Assembly (NCBI RefSeq): GCF_041260155.1
Contig: NC_091944.1
Span: 27,265,832-27,329,831 of the forward strand
Length of the DNA stretch: 64,000 nt
Origin: Ptychodera flava
Lineage: Eukaryota; Hemichordata; Enteropneusta; Ptychoderidae
Reading direction: 5' to 3'
The position numbers and the translations under genes were made by a program. Shown here one piece after another: positions 1-14,178 of this stretch. The notes beneath the pieces were generated by a model. The model was given only the letters and a program-made list of their open reading frames with translations. It was not told the DNA's origin and ran no database searches. The stretch's first letter is position 1. Every line of letters begins with the position of its first letter.

Positions 1-1462
1 ATTTTAAACTCCTGACACAGAGGGCGCCAATCAATGAATAAATGATTGTCCCAGTATGTTGGACAAAAATGTAAACTCTAGGGCAAGGCTGAAGAATTAC
101 TGGGCCCGTGTTAAACTGTTCTGCAATTTAATATTATTTTCTGCAATTTAATATTATCTTAGAGGTATTTTGTGTGTAGTCATCATTTATCATTAAAAGT
201 GCTCTTAGACAAGCAATAATTTTGATGTCAGGAGAATATGGCCCAGTTTTTTCCAGGTGTGTCCACTCCATTATTAATGTCTTGATATAACTCCAAGCAC
301 AGATGAACAAGTGCACTGTAATGGCAAAAATTATATTTCTCTACCGTGGGACTTTGTAAAAGTGTAATGCTACATACCTTTAGGTAAGTGGATAAAACAA
401 CCCGTGTTTCATCGAAATTCCAACATACCGATGGAGAAATATTCTACTTTTCGTTCAAACTTTACAGTTTTGGTCACCAGAGGTTATCGAGAAAAACACA
501 TGGCTACCTATTCAACTCTTATCGGTACCACATACGTTGCGAAAGAATTGTGTAGAATCGGTCACGTTTTGCTTACTGTTGCAAGTTTTTATTCAAAAAA
601 TTTAAAAAAATACATGATTGATACAATTTGATTGCTTATTTTGAAAGCAAATGCATGCACCAGATCTAGAGTGATTATTAAGATGCCGAGATTGGTTTTA
701 CCTCGTGTTTGTCCTTATACCTTCTCTGACAGTACACCAGAATGGTATCTTTCACTTTATACTTGATACTTGGTGATTTAATAAAGCATCTGTTGAAACA
801 ATACAGTTTCAGTTTAACTTATTTCAAGATGTCCATTCTCACTATATTTAATGTTTGAAAATCTAATGATGATCTATTTCAAAGATTAATTACTGGATGA
901 CAACGTAGTGACGCTGACTGACAGAAAATTTCCAAGTTGTTTCGCAGTGCCTTTCATTTGCAGAGCCTACAAGTTTCTATCAGCGTTCCCGTTTGGTAAC
1001 GTTTCCGGCAAATGGTACACATTTTTGTCTGAGTAAATTTGATAGGGTAATGTATATCTCACGTAAAGTTCATCCAATAATGAATGTGAGTCATCGCCTG
1101 GCCCACTGCATCTTCAACAGCGTTCAGAGCAAAGAAATGAAATCAAAATGGTTTTTCCTCAATCAAAACGTTAGTTTTCGGAGAAGCTGGTTCCGATAAA
1201 ACCGCAAAACAGATGTTGTAATAATGTTTTAGGATGCCCCCGCCAAATGTGCAGAACTGTGAATGAAAATTACATAAAAAATTGCAAGGTTTTGTAAATG
1301 AGTGGCGAGACGTTTAGTTACACTTAATTACGCGTACGTCTTAACTACAAATCCTGAATGTGCTTTGGAGGAAACGGATTCTAAATCGACATCGAAGATA
1401 AGTTTGAAGTTGTCGATGCGGTAAATGACAGAGGACACAATGATGCAATGCCTGTCAGCGTA
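1..1462. other. non-coding flank, no gene seen
   Basis: AT-rich DNA with only short random ORFs. No recognisable exon, RNA gene or match to other parts of the window was found here. It lies outside the inverted duplication, whose left arm begins near 2,600. Confidence 0.5.
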
Positions 1463-1465
1463 TTA

Positions 1466-1722
1466 GGGACGGACCATAAGATCTTGGGAGGTAGGAGTGG
1501 TCACAATCAGATTGTGAATATTTTTTACAATTGTAAAAATTTTAAATTTTTTTTCTTAGTGAGTCATGATGTGCTATTTTTTTCAAAGTAAACTGTCAGA
1601 TTTATCAGTTTTTTGCGTTCAGATTTTTTTAATTTGCAAAGTAGTCTGAAGATATTTCCCCTATTTTCTTGCTTTAATTTTTTTTTTGTTTTTGACCACC
1701 CCAAGATCTAATGGTTCGTCCC
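1466..1722. mobile_element. 257-bp MITE with TTA target duplication
   Basis: The two ends are imperfect inverted repeats of about 35 bp. The left end reads GGGACGGACCATAAGATC, and the right end is its near-complement. The element is flanked by TTA at 1463-1465 and 1723-1725. The interior is T-rich and codes for nothing. A 3-bp TTA duplication and G-rich ends fit a non-autonomous PIF/Harbinger-type element (inference). A related end (GACCACTATCTCGAAAGATC) occurs near 6,857, with its mirror near 52,300. Confidence 0.65.
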
Positions 1723-2797
1723 TTAAAAATAAATAGAAGCCAACGCTCTTGTTCATTTCAGCTATAAATAACGAGCCGAATGCATTTTGAATTTGGAAAT
1801 AATTATAAAAACGAATAATTATAAATGTCTTTACTTTCACGTTGGTGATGTATGTTCACGTTTTATGACAGAGAGAAATGGAATCATAATTACATTTTCA
1901 ATCATTGTCAAAAAACTTTTCACGGTGTTGTGAATCCCGCCGAGGAACATCGATCAGAAATAGCTACATCAATTTTGATCTTTTTTTTCTCTGTTTGTAA
2001 TAATACTTCAGTTTCCCATTTCTTCTGTTTTCATTTCTGAAAGTTGTCGATTTCGTATTGATTCTGTCTGATATGAACGCAAAAAACGTGACATTCTGTT
2101 CCAAGTGTTTCACTTCTGTTTAACAGTGGCGATAATCGAACCAGCGGGGGCACATGTTCGTGTAAGAATGACATTCAGTCTCGACTTTTTAAATCAACTT
2201 TAGGCATGATTGAGTATGTAATCCATCTGAACGTCGTCGAATTGCAAACCCACTCTTGAAACTCTTCTGAAAATTCGAAGTATTACTTTAGTGGTTGTAG
2301 CGTTTGAATGTTTTCAGGTACAATGCTCAAAGCTTGCAATTGAAAAATCAAACAAACAAAAGACAAAAAAACCCAAAAAATAAAAACTGGGATGATGCCT
2401 TGACAGTGAGAAATTCCAAATTTCAATTTCGTACGAATTTGCCATATGTTTAATCCATATGGATACCTTAGAACTGCACTCCTCGTGATGACATTAAAAC
2501 TACTCTTCCGTTTGTGCTAAAAATCACCAATGTAAGAAGTAGAAACGGATATTTTTGATAATTTCACAACAAAGCGTAACAAAAGGAATTGATACATTTC
2601 AAAGTCTTTCACAACAACGATGACTCTACCTGGATGATGTTTCAGATATTTTGCTCTTAATATCACAGATCAATGAACTTTACAGAAATCAATGACAACT
2701 TGATAATTTCTTTGGGAAAGTCATTTCTATTGAGACTTAAATTAGGAAATATATCAGCTGTGCCTGTGTAGTACTATATAGTCGCCGTTGATTTGTG

Positions 2798-2916
<119 letters not shown>

Positions 2917-3170
2917 AGCCCCGTATGCAAATCCATAGCGAGCGTACCTGCAAATCGTTAAAGTGATGTATGCGCTGTGTGAACGTGTCTGTTATTCACT
3001 TGAAACAAATGAATCAAATGAATGTATAAAAAAGCCTTGGTCATCTAACACTCAAACGAAAACTGACAACGATAAATCTTTGCAACTAAAACACTGATCT
3101 GTTAAGATATGCTTTCTTAAAAGGAGCAAAACTAAGATCCAGAAATTTTGATCCTGCAGGAAACTTTCCT

Positions 3171-3529
3171 TTAAGGTAAACGCGCCTAGGGGACATATAT
3201 TCGAACTCTCAAACTTTTACAATTATTTCCTGATCTACCACTTGTGGGGGTTCATTTTAAAGATCTTGGTGTAAGAAAATTTTTTACCGGCTTAGTTTTT
3301 TGAAATTTGAAAATTTTATTTTTCTCCTCAGGGTTAACACAGGGATGGCCACCATTTTGAATTTTAAATATCTGTAAATCTTTGGTTATTTGTTTCTCTA
3401 GTACCATAATTTGCTCAGTGACCCCTGATTTTTATTCTTGATTTTGAAAGAGAATCGTTGAGAGATTCCTTAAGGAACATTTGAGCAAAAGTTTAAAGTC
3501 TTTCACTTTCGAGGCGCATACTACCTTAA
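3171..3529 (+). mobile_element. TTAA-flanked MITE, family A
   Basis: About 360-bp element bounded by TTAA, with inverted ends of the form GGTARNNCGCGCCTC. The interior carries the family hallmarks CCACTTGTGGGGG, GAGTTAACACAGGGATGG and CATTTTGAATTT. The mirror arm has a shortened copy at about 53,472-53,743, so this insertion predates the duplication. Confidence 0.8.
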
Positions 3530-3996
3530 ACGGCAACTGTGTGGTTGATTTCTTGTGAGAAGGATGATTTAGACGAAGATGGCACGAAGGAAGTATCAGC
3601 TTCATAGTATCAGTTCAAGTCATCAAATATGAATTCACGGTTTCTTTCTTTCAACTGTGTCTAATTGATTGCTTTAAAATATTTTTAGAAAGATCACTAC
3701 TTTTAAAATCGGGAGCATAAACATGGCCTTCAAACATCTTAAAGGGAAGTGGTCGTCGGAACTGCGCATGTGCAACTTTCTTGTTACAAACAATGTATTT
3801 CATGCACTATATATAGATGCATCGTGTTAAAATAGCTGCGACATTTAAATTTTACGGTGTACATTATAAGACAAACATGTTTTAACTTTCATCAATCGCC
3901 AACGTAGCTTGGATACAGTGTTTATATCGGTCGTGGGGGTCCCTAGCGACCTTTGAGCGCCATTCCGACGACCACTGCCCTTTAATACATGTACAA

Positions 3997-4296
3997 TTAA
4001 GGTTGAATGCACCCGGGGACAGTTTTTCGGATAACCAATTGTCATAATATTTTAGAGTCTTCTGCTCATTTAGACTCATTTCGAAAAAAAAAATTAAAGA
4101 AAATGTTCTTTTCACCGTCCGATTTTGTGCAAATCGAATGTTTAATATTTCTCAACGGAGGCAATGCAGGAGATGGTGGCCATTTTGGATTTCCAGCGTC
4201 GGTGAATTTGCCTGATGATCTCTGGTGTTTATATTCTTTACTTTGAAAGGGGATGGGTTAGAGCCAAACTAGGTTTCGAGGCCTGTATAACTTTAA
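3997..4296 (+). mobile_element. divergent family A MITE
   Basis: Starts TTAAGGTTGAATGCACC and ends near TTTAAAG. It keeps the central GGTGGCCATTTTGGATTT motif but is much diverged. The mirror copy is at 52,775-53,094. It is one of the oldest copies here. Confidence 0.5.
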
Positions 4297-5780
4297 AGTT
4301 TCTGATGAGAATAGCTTCCCAACGTGTCAACGTGTCTCGTTTATATCCTTTGCTTAATGTGGACGGTGAATATTTTTACTGCAGAAATGACACTTGGTCT
4401 TTTGTAGCGACAGATTCGACATTGGCAAGTTAACATCAAGGAGTTTTATTACAAGGCCGCCCTTGTGCACGGGTAAAATGTGTGTGGTTACAAAGAGCTA
4501 TCAAGCACAGACTACCGAAGAGGTACAATGACATTAGAATTCATTTTAAAACAGTCACTGACATAGAGACATGGCACTAACCATTTCAATTTGAAACGCC
4601 TTGTGAATATGTTCATTTCCACGGATGAAAAGAAGCACGTTTACTGTCTTCAGTTACGAATCTGTTGTACATTTTAGCTTCACGCACCAACCTGGTGTTC
4701 AGTCAGTGTAGATAAATGCGATTTCCATTCGTCGTTCACAGATTATTGACGTTGCCATAATGTGTATTTTATGAAACAAATTATACACAAATATCAAGAA
4801 TATGTAAAATTGTCATTTTAATTCATTTGCACAATATGTAAATATTATATTAATATATTAAGTATCCTAAAACACAGTAATAAAAAATAATTCCCTCAAC
4901 CGGACAAAGCGTTGTAAATTCTTACAAGCTTAAAATCATATCATAAATGTTATACCTCTGTGGTCTGACCTAAATATGTGTAGAATATGTACATGCAAAA
5001 ATCTCTCTGTTTATTGTTTTGCTGTGTTTACAATTTACACTTTTTGTTTCAACTATAGACTAACATTATATGATTTTCCTTTTATACCATAAATCCATAT
5101 CAGTGCGAGCAATATAAAATATGAATCTATACATGTTGCAGGCATTGAATACGCTCGAAAATTCTTTTCAACACATGTGCTTTTTCATTTGTAAAGCTAC
5201 AAGCAAATTGACAACAATGTGTTAGCTGTTCGGTTTGGATTCGGTTCCATTAATTTGAAACCCGTTTCCGATCGAAGTTTTAGACAATAGAGGTCAATTT
5301 TTACTTAAATTTAAAGTGTTTGCCTTATGTATATTTCCGCTCACTGCGCCAAAGTGCGAAACAACTGCAACTATGGATGTTATTTTTTAAAGAAAGGGCT
5401 ATGTGATCAGTGGTCACTGTACCTATAGGCTGGACTTTAGAAACTCAGGTCACGACTGTTCTGTTCGCCGTGAAGGCTACTCTGGTGACCCGCCACCCAG
5501 TATTGTGAAGAACATTACTGAATATTGATCAGTTAACAGAATTAGCGAAATTCTGAAGCGGATACTTATACATTAATAAAATATCTGTTTTGAAGGAATA
5601 AAATTGAAAGCAAACATCATTTCCTATCATAGAATCATTTATTTCATAAATCTGTCCATAAATATATTTTATGTGTACGCATATATATTACTACTATGTA
5701 AATTATCGATCAATGACAAGCAGCAATCGCCTGGATTTCCGCTGAATGGGCCCTAAGCTAAACTCGAATATCTAGTAAGG

Positions 5781-5783
5781 CAC

Positions 5784-5812
<29 letters not shown>
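5781..5812 (+). repeat. (CAAAA)n microsatellite
   Basis: Six CAAAA-like units in the left-only stretch between 4.74 and 6.82 kb. Confidence 0.9.
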
Positions 5813-5814
<2 letters not shown>

Positions 5815-6204
5815 AATGCGCAGATGTTACGGAAGGACAGCAGACGTGTTTTTCATCAAGCACAGGTGTAATCTGATTTGATTTCATATTTAAAATATTC
5901 ACTAGATTTATCCCACGAAATGATGAATTCTTGCCTTACCATGCAGAAATTCTGTCCATGCGATTATATAGACCGTTTTATTTACAATACACTGTCATTT
6001 TGTTCATCTCTGTTATAACTATTGACTTCTTCAACTATTGGTAACAAAATAATAGATTACCGCATTATAAAGTGAGACGCACAATTTTACGCAACGTCCC
6101 ATTACAGAAAGATATTAAGTGGGAGGAATATAAAACGATTGACTCCATGATTGTGAGAGAGCCCCTCATAAGTTTCACATTTGCGTCAACTCTGTAAGAT
6201 GTAA

Positions 6205-6565
6205 GCCATAGATAGTTCGCGCCCCGCAAATGAATGTCTGAAACTTTTACTCAAACTTTCCGTAGGAAAACCTTCAACCATTCTCTGTTTCAATTTAAGA
6301 ACATAAATCAGAGGTCACTGTGCAAAAGTTGGTACTAAAGAACAAAGTACCCAATATTTCTCGACATTTGCAAATTCACAATGGCCGCCATCCCTGCCTT
6401 AACTCTATGCAGAATATTAACTTTTGATTTTCACAAAAATAATCCGACGAAAACTTAATTTCCTTTATGAGCTTCAAAATGAATCATCACAAGTGGTAGA
6501 ACAAATATGTATCATGAAAGTTCGAGTGTCCAAATATCTGTCCCCCAAGGCGTGATGGGTGAACA
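6205..6565 (-). mobile_element. family A MITE, left arm only
   Basis: Reverse-oriented family A copy. It starts near GTTCGCGCCCCGC, has AATGGCCGCCATCCCTG in the middle, and ends near CCCCCAAGGCGTGATGG. It lies inside the 2-kb stretch that is absent from the mirror arm. Confidence 0.65.
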
Positions 6566-7995
6566 GAAACCAAATCAAAACCATATTGGAATATTACGTA
6601 TTCGTCCAATCCATCAATTTTATCACTGTAATTCAACTCAAAGTTATGGTATGAAACAGCATTTCAACCAGTAGCACTTTTCGCGTTCCAAATTTTGCTT
6701 TCTGATTTCGCATTGCATACTCTTTTCCCGAACGCTTTCACACTTTTTCTGGCCGACCTTCTCATTAATGTTTTTATCTTTAAACATTAACATGGCTGAA
6801 AATTATTTAGCATTTTTCTTTCTGTAGTGTAGATGTTTTCGTTTACAAAATTTGACCACTATCTCGAAAGATCTAATGGATGAGCCAAAATCGGGTACAT
6901 TGCAAGCATTAGGTTAACTATCGCAATGATTTCCAAAATTTCAGTGCTAGCACTGTCAAACCATTGCTTTGATTCGAAAAAGCAATCATGTTCTGTTCTA
7001 TGTTTTAAAATCGTTAGAACTTTGCGATGTATATATCCCGCCCAGTTTGAGTTCCCTCACTTTGCTAATTTCGCGATCAGAGATTCATTAGCTTATTCGC
7101 TGTTTTCTCAGTGAACGTGTGATAATTCCAAAATATTAGTGTAAATCGGCCATCAGAATCGTTGATCACAATTGCACAGTATTTTACGTGTTTTCTTTAA
7201 TTTAGTGTCATAGGTTGAGATTGACACCGAGCAGGTAACACCGACGAAAACGAAAAACATGCGGTGCAAATCGCAAGCATATTTCAAGTTTTCTAGGCAC
7301 GGCCAAAGTTTTTTTTAAAAATTATAAAAGAAAAATATTAATGATACACAGACACACACATATTCATATTTCAGAAATAAAAACGGCAAGCTTTAACTTA
7401 ACATTTCACATCAAGATAAAATAAATAAATAAATAAATTAATTAATTAATCTGAACTCTACAGCTTTGGACTTTTTCTTGCGTAAAGGTGTCCAATTTCC
7501 CATGTGAATTCAAATGTTACATGTAATTTGCATTCTTTGTCTGGGGACTCGCCCACAGCGATCACTCAATACCATCTGGACGCTATCCACATCATCGAGT
7601 GTTTGATTGATGGAGCTGGGGCTGGTAGATTCTTGAAAACATGAATATTCACGAAATGTCTTCAATTTTCTCTAATTTTACTTCCTAAAGTGACAATGAT
7701 TTCCATATGTTTTATTTACCCTTTCAATCGATGTCAAAATGCGCCCATGACGGTACGGATCCCGCTGCGCAATACGCGACACTCTTATTTTATGATGTCT
7801 CTTAAGTTGTCCGTTATTCAGTTTTTGTTTGTTGTTAATTCGATTTTTACGAAATGATTTGATATGCAAATTTTGAATGCCTGCTAGAGTTCGAGGGTGG
7901 TGGTAATAAAACCAGCGGTATATCAGAAGTCACGACATATTAATTGAAAGAAAACAGCGCCCATTTATAAATGCGGTGGTTGACGTACAGTGAAG

Positions 7996-8002
7996 TATAA
8001 AA
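7996..8002 (+). promoter_or_regulatory. TATA box of GH9 copy A
   Basis: TATAAAA lies 108 bp before the ATG at 8110, leaving room for a start site near 8,026-8,032 and an 80-nt leader. The surrounding sequence is conserved, in reverse, at 51.2-51.3 kb, far from GH9 copy B. Confidence 0.7.
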
Positions 8003-8490
8003 GGAGAAGAGTTATCACCAGAAAGTGAACAGAGACCAAACTTGGTTAACACTACTGACTGAGAGCCAGCTTCTCACTGGACAGTGGTTGGTATACAAGC
8101 AGCAGGATCATGAATTGGATCTTCCTCGCATTGCTCGCTTTGATGGTAGCATTGGCGAGTTCGGTCTTCACAGAGTCCGACGAATTATACGAGGCTAGGA
8201 CTCGCATGGAATGGGGTGATGAGGAGAGAGACGACGATGGCGAAGATGACAGTTACAGTCCCGTAAAACGAGACCTGGGAAATTGTGATGAGTACACGAT
8301 ACAAACAAGGCCAAAAAGTGAGTTTTTAATTTTTTTTCAATTTGCTGCATCAACTTCGCATCATGTAAAGTCTGCTTCATTTGTTTAGTAAAACTGTGAG
8401 ACGTGTATCCCTAGTTTCAGATTCTAAAGCTCTAAGGCGAATATTTTGTATTTTTCTTCCACGAGGATAACTGCCCTGAAAAGTATCCAT

Positions 8491-8846
8491 TTAAGGTAGA
8501 ACGCGCCTCGGGGACAGATATTTGAACTCTCAAACCTCTACAATTTTTTTCTGATATACCACATGTGGGGGCTCATTTCAAAGCTCTTGGAGAAAGAAAA
8601 ACTTTCACCGTCTTAGTTTTTCGAAAATCTAAAATTTTATTTTTCCCCATAGAGTTAACACAGGGATGGCGGCCATTTTGAATTTCAAAAATCGTTAAAT
8701 CGTGGGTTATTTGTTTCTCTAGTTCCACAATTTGCACGGTGACCCCCTACTTTTATTCTTGATTTTGTAAGAGAATGGTTGAAACATTTTTAGAGGAAAG
8801 CTTAAACAAAAGTTTGTCTTTCACTTTCGAGACGCATACTACCTTA
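8491..8846 (+). mobile_element. family A MITE in GH9 A intron 1
   Basis: Full-length copy starting TTAAGGTAGAACGCGCCTC and ending GACGCATACTACCTTAA. GH9 B intron 1 shows the empty site (on its sense strand GTATCCATATTAAAAGGG, near 44,170). The insertion therefore came after the duplication and used a TTAA target. Confidence 0.85.
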
Positions 8847-11773
8847 AAGGGGCTCTATTTGGCTGTCTCTAAATCATGATGTGACAACATTGACTCAAAA
8901 TGGAGGCGTAAGGCGTATGTGATTAAATTAAGCAGCTCGTACCGTACGCTAAATCTTGCACAGTGGTCGTAGTACCTTTAGCTAATCAGCATATATTAGC
9001 ATACATAAATCTAAGTTGTTGGTTGATGGAAGAACTTATCTCATTTATCTGTTGATTGAACTGTACCTTTGTCGACAAGCCCTCCGAAATGTGACTTCTA
9101 CAAAATCTACAAAATTCAACATACCACATCATTCTATAGAGAGCGAGCAACAGCGACAGGTCGGTGAATAGTTGTATTATACTTCCACAGTATTCCAAGA
9201 AATGTACATAAATTCAAATTCCACCGAAGGCTCAATAATAACAGAAATAAATTCGACTGTGCGTTCTCGCTGTTTGGATTTTCTCTTTGGTTGTTTGACT
9301 TCCATGTGTCACAGATGTGAAAAACGAGAATTGCAATGCTCGACTTTATATAGCGAAGTCTGTAAAACCTTACGTACGAGAATGAAAACCTTTTCTTTAC
9401 GCAGAATGTGGGAGTTCTATCCCTAGAATGTATGACCTATATATGATCAGTATAATGTGCAGTACTTGAACTTTCCACTGTTCTGTTTTTATTTGCCCCT
9501 ATTAATTGCAACCATTCTCTTTTGAGAGTTGTGTCGCCATCGTTCAGCAACAAGCGTATGATGAAAACACTGAACCCCAAAACGAATACTTGTCGATGTT
9601 GTTCCGCAAGCTGCAAGTACATCGCTAGTTTGCTGACAATGGCCCCCAAATGGTACATATCACGTACGAGGCAGGATATATATGTCAGAAATTGGTCATT
9701 TCACGTTTTTTCTTGATTATGTGGGATTTACTGACGAGCATGCAGATAGAAAACGGTGCGCATGCGGACTGAATTACTGACACGTTCTTACTTAGGCAGG
9801 GAATGAGGAATATGTACAGTCGATTGTGGGCCATGGCTAGAGAAGGTCACCATCCGTCGACAGTTACAAACCCAACGACAATGACAATTATGTTTCCATT
9901 CTGTCAACAGAATTCCACCACAACTTCGGTGAGCTCCTCAATTACTCGCTACTGTTCTTTGAAGCGCAAAAGTCGGGCAAGATTACCAAGTCGAAACAAA
10001 AGCTTCCATGGAGAGCCAGTTCGTGTCTGTCAGACAGCGGATTAGAAGGCGAGGATCTGACCGGCGGGTGGTACGACGGTAGGCAAGGTTTAACTATAAA
10101 CGTGTGGCAAACCGTCAAAACGATGTTGTGGCGAAATATGGGATATAGCAATTCGAAATCAATTGATATATCATACCTCTTTATATGCAAACGTTCTATC
10201 AATCAATCAATCGATCGATCAATCAATCAATCAAATCATAAATAAAATCCAAAAAAGTTTATTATAAGAACAGATCTATTTGTAGTTACATTTGCACTAT
10301 GAGGGAAGATATATTTCAGATAGTTCTGTTCAGTGACCGTAGAGTGCGCTTCATTGCAGGAAAATATACTTATGATTGTGTGATCTAACTTACCGTTTTC
10401 TGCATAGACTTGTGACCCACAACAACACAAAGTATCGATGGAAATTTGATGATAATTGTCCTTCGAATTTCGTTCCATGCCTTTTTTATAATATTGGTCC
10501 TTTGCCCTGTTGGTTTAACTTTTTTAGCCGTTTGCTATTGTCGCAGTGTGCTACATTTCGAAAGTCCAACGCTCGTTGCTGAAAGCCCTATTAGGTGTAT
10601 CTTTTGCACTTTGCTTACCAAAACATCACCCAATCTCCAGAAAAACGTTTTGGATTCCCGTTATTAAGCAGTAGTGTCTTTGAAAATGTCACTTTTCCAA
10701 TCCTTTGTTCTGGATTTAATTTAATTAAATTCAGGCGCCTAACACGCGTACGGCGTGTACATATTGGAAATGCAACTCGCGAATAATATTTATTTGTTAA
10801 AATTTAAGTTGTGCGTCGGATCGCCAATGTTCGTAAAACGTTCTGTGGTCCCACCTAGGTCACTACTTTTACATAACTTGAATTTGACATCAAAGAATCT
10901 TATCGAAAAATGATGGAAAAATATGATACAGCTAATGGGGCCTTAATGACTTAATCTTTATGCCAATTGCCTGCCTCTTTTCTTCACCGTTCCAGCCGGA
11001 GACAACGTGAAGTTCAACTTTCCGATGGCATTTTCTTCATCGGTGTTGGCATGGAGCCTCATCGAGTTCCCAGGATGCATACAAAGACGCGGGCGTGTAC
11101 AACGACATGCTCAGCGCCCTCAAGGGAGTCTGTGAATATTTCACGAAATGTCACACCGGCCCAAATGAATATTACTACCAGGTAAAAACTTCGTCTTAAT
11201 GTTCAGGAGAGCTGACAACTTTATCGAGTGAGAGACAGTCATGTTATTGAAAACCCTTTAGCAGAAAATGACGCGGTTTTTCAGATTGTCGGTGTGGTGG
11301 CTATAAAAAGATATTTTTTTTGCTGAACTGAAATTTCTTCTTATCTTTTAAGAATGTAAGCTTCTTTTTTGGATCCCCCTCTTGGGACACAGCTCTGAAT
11401 TGATAATGTTGCCAAAATGCGTAATCCTAGCAGAACAATGTGGTAATTTTGTAGGTAGCAGACGCCGGTCTTGATCACCGCTCCTGGCAACGACCAGAAG
11501 ACATCGTGTACAACAGAGAGCCGTTCCGAGTCAACGATACCGTGCCGGGTTCTGATGTCGTTTCTCTCGCTGCAGCGGCCCTCGCGACGTGCTCCGTCGC
11601 CTACAAAGACGCTAGAAGTAAGTTAACCATGCGATCCTAGTAGAGGCTGTATCTCTCTGCCCCCTTGCGCCGCAGGGAAAGTTTCCTCATTTACACATCA
11701 GTTGATCTTTCCAATCGCGTGTGCCGAAAATGCAAAGGGAAGGAAAAATGAAGCAGAGAAGATTTTATGTCAT

Positions 11774-12122
11774 GGTAGAACGCGCCTCGGGGACACAAAT
11801 ATGGACTCTCAAGCTTTTTCAATTCTTTTCTGATCTACCTCTTGTTGGGGTTTATTTTAAAGCTCTTTGTATGAGAAAACTTTTCACCGGCTTAGTTTTT
11901 CGAAATTCGAAAATTTCATTTTTCTCCATAGAGTTAACACAGGATGGCGGCCATTTTGAATTTTAAATATCGGTAAATATTGACTTGTATCATAGTACCA
12001 AAATTTGCACGGTAACCCCCAATTTTCATTCTTGATTTTGGAAGACAATGGTTGAAGGATTCCTCAAGGAAAGTTTGAGCAAAAGTTTAAGTCTTTCACT
12101 TTCGAGGCTCGACCTACCTTAA
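11774..12122 (+). mobile_element. family A MITE in GH9 A intron 4
   Basis: Starts GGTAGAACGCGCCTCGGGG and ends near GGCTCGACCTACCTTAA. It carries the usual central motif AGGATGGCGGCCATTTTG. I did not see a matching copy in GH9 B intron 4. Confidence 0.75.
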
Positions 12123-12584
12123 ATATAAATTTAAGACGATTCACAGAAACGAGGTTTTTTTGTCGATATCTAAAAGAAAATTATGCTGTAGAGTTGTAAA
12201 GAAGAATTTGAAGATGAAAAAGTTCACAGTGACTACCCATACTCTGCTAAACAAACATCAAAACACCTCAAAACTATACCAAAAGCCTATACTTCAGGTT
12301 CTGAACACTGTCTAGGGAATTGCACAATACACACGTTTACGTTACTACAGCCAGTCTAACCTATACAAAATCTTCCCTATCTAATGAATGAACCTGTTTT
12401 TTTTCTAGATAAACTAATCATGCCGACAAAATATCGTGTTTTTTATGGAAGCGAACATTTCGAACTTGTTAAATGTTTCTCGGTATCATCCATCTGGCAT
12501 TTTGATACCGTACAGTGTGCGACAACAATTTGGAACACTTCCATTGGTCGATTAAGTCAACGTGACTGACCATTTATACGCGTT

Positions 12585-12776
12585 AAAGGTATACAGCCAC
12601 CTGTAATCTAAATATGCCCACATATGGTCAAAGGGGCTTTCCTTGGTATTCAAAATGCCCATGTGAGGGCGCTGTTTTTAAAAAGCGGCCACCCGCTTAA
12701 AATTTGTGATTGGTTAGATTTTCTCTTTCCATGGTAACTGTAGCAAAATAGGAACAGGTGACAGTATACCTTTAAT
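12585..12776 (+). mobile_element. family B MITE in GH9 A intron 4
   Basis: About 190-bp element with inverted ends TTAAAGGTATACAGCCACC and GTGACAGTATACCTTTAA. The interior has GAGGGCGCTGTTTTTAAA and AGCGGCCACCCGCTTAAA. No such element is seen in GH9 B. Confidence 0.75.
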
Positions 12777-13688
12777 GGTGCACGTGTCGCCCTTTATTCC
12801 TTCAGTCACAGACAAATAGAGGACAGACTAGCAACGCAGCATGCCTTTTGTTTCATGGTCGTCTCGGTGGACTATTGCCTTTTCATATTAAAAAGAGTTT
12901 CAAAGATGTTAGACTTTTTGGAGACTTGTTTATGGTTGATAATTGCACGAAATTATGCAAAAAGTACGACGAGATGGCATTTTGCTGCAAGTCGCGTAGC
13001 AACCATACCTACTTTGTGAGCTCTCAGGGCAGAAACACTGCTTCACGCGAATCGAAACATAACACGCCACCAGTTTCATAAACACGTTCTTCCATGACCA
13101 ACTTGTAAAAGACGATATGTCTGACCGTAAAACATTGACCGTAACCAGAGAGTATCGATTAAAGACTTTCAAATTTTGTTCAAACACGTGCACACACATT
13201 ATGTATTCATAAAAATGTGAGAGGAAATTTTAAAATGGTAAAACACATCTCCCTGAAGCTTAAAACTTTCCTGTTTCGCCAGCACGCCAATTCCGCTTAG
13301 CACCAGACGACAACAACAACACGAAATTTGCCGAACATAATTCCGCTTCAAAATTTGCGAAAATACGGAAACTACCGAAGGATGCATGGTCGGCACTCTT
13401 CGGAAAAGAGAGGCGAGAGCTACTTGAGGCGAGGCGTACATGGAGGGCTTACGTAACCGCTCCAAACCTTGAACAATACCCGTTGCAAGTCTGTCTCTTA
13501 TTTGTCTGTGCTTCAGTGCATCCCCTGGATACGTGTCCAGAGGGCGGTGTTTCTTTAAAATATTAAAAGGTGTTTGTTTTCATTTTTTGCAGAAGGAAAT
13601 CGAGCGCGGATCTTCAGGGAAGAGGCAGTGGATTTGTACAGATTTGCGACGACCAATATCGGCACATATCCTCTAACGGGTACTATAT

Positions 13689-13812
13689 GTAAGTATTGCG
13701 CCTCCGGAGCGGATATTCGGACTCGCAAACTTTTACGATGCTTTTTTGGCTAACCACTTGTGGGGACTCGTTTTTTAAGCTTGAAACCTCTGATAATTTG
13801 ATTTCTCCATAG
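13689..13812 (+). mobile_element. remnant of family A MITE filling GH9 A intron 5
   Basis: The 124-bp intron consists largely of a deleted family A copy: GCGCCTCCGGAGCGGATATTCGG, in two parts, then CCACTTGTGGGGACTCG. GH9 B intron 5 has a fuller copy at about 39,395-39,727. Intron size at this position therefore tracks decay of one old insertion. Confidence 0.6.
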
Positions 13813-14178
13813 CAACAACAAGATTGGCGACGAACTTTTGTGGGCGGCAACGTGGTTACACCTCGCGACAGGCGAAGAGCAGTATCTCCAAGACGCGGAG
13901 GAATACTTTGAAGAGTACAAACTCAGGGGAAGTGCCTATTCCTTCGGATGGGCAGACACCAGAGAGGGGTCAAAGGTGAGACAACGACATCTAAGTATAT
14001 TCACAGGATCAAATTGAAATGGGCATCATATTCAAGATTATAGAATTACTTCCAACGATTCTAAAGCAGTGAAAAAGATATCTCTGAGTTAACAATGGCA
14101 GAGATGAGGTGATTTTTCACGTGCTCATTGAATGACTTGAGCTAAGTGTTCTTAATCACTCTCAATCTTTCGGCCCTT

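Noticed and set aside
9803..9910. Earlier start of GH9 A exon 2 at an AG near 9,799 or 9,840
   Set aside because: The frame needed by exon 1 meets a TAG at 9,838-9,840 or does not match in phase. The AG at 9,910 has a good pyrimidine tract, fits the phase in both copies and gives the family sequence directly.
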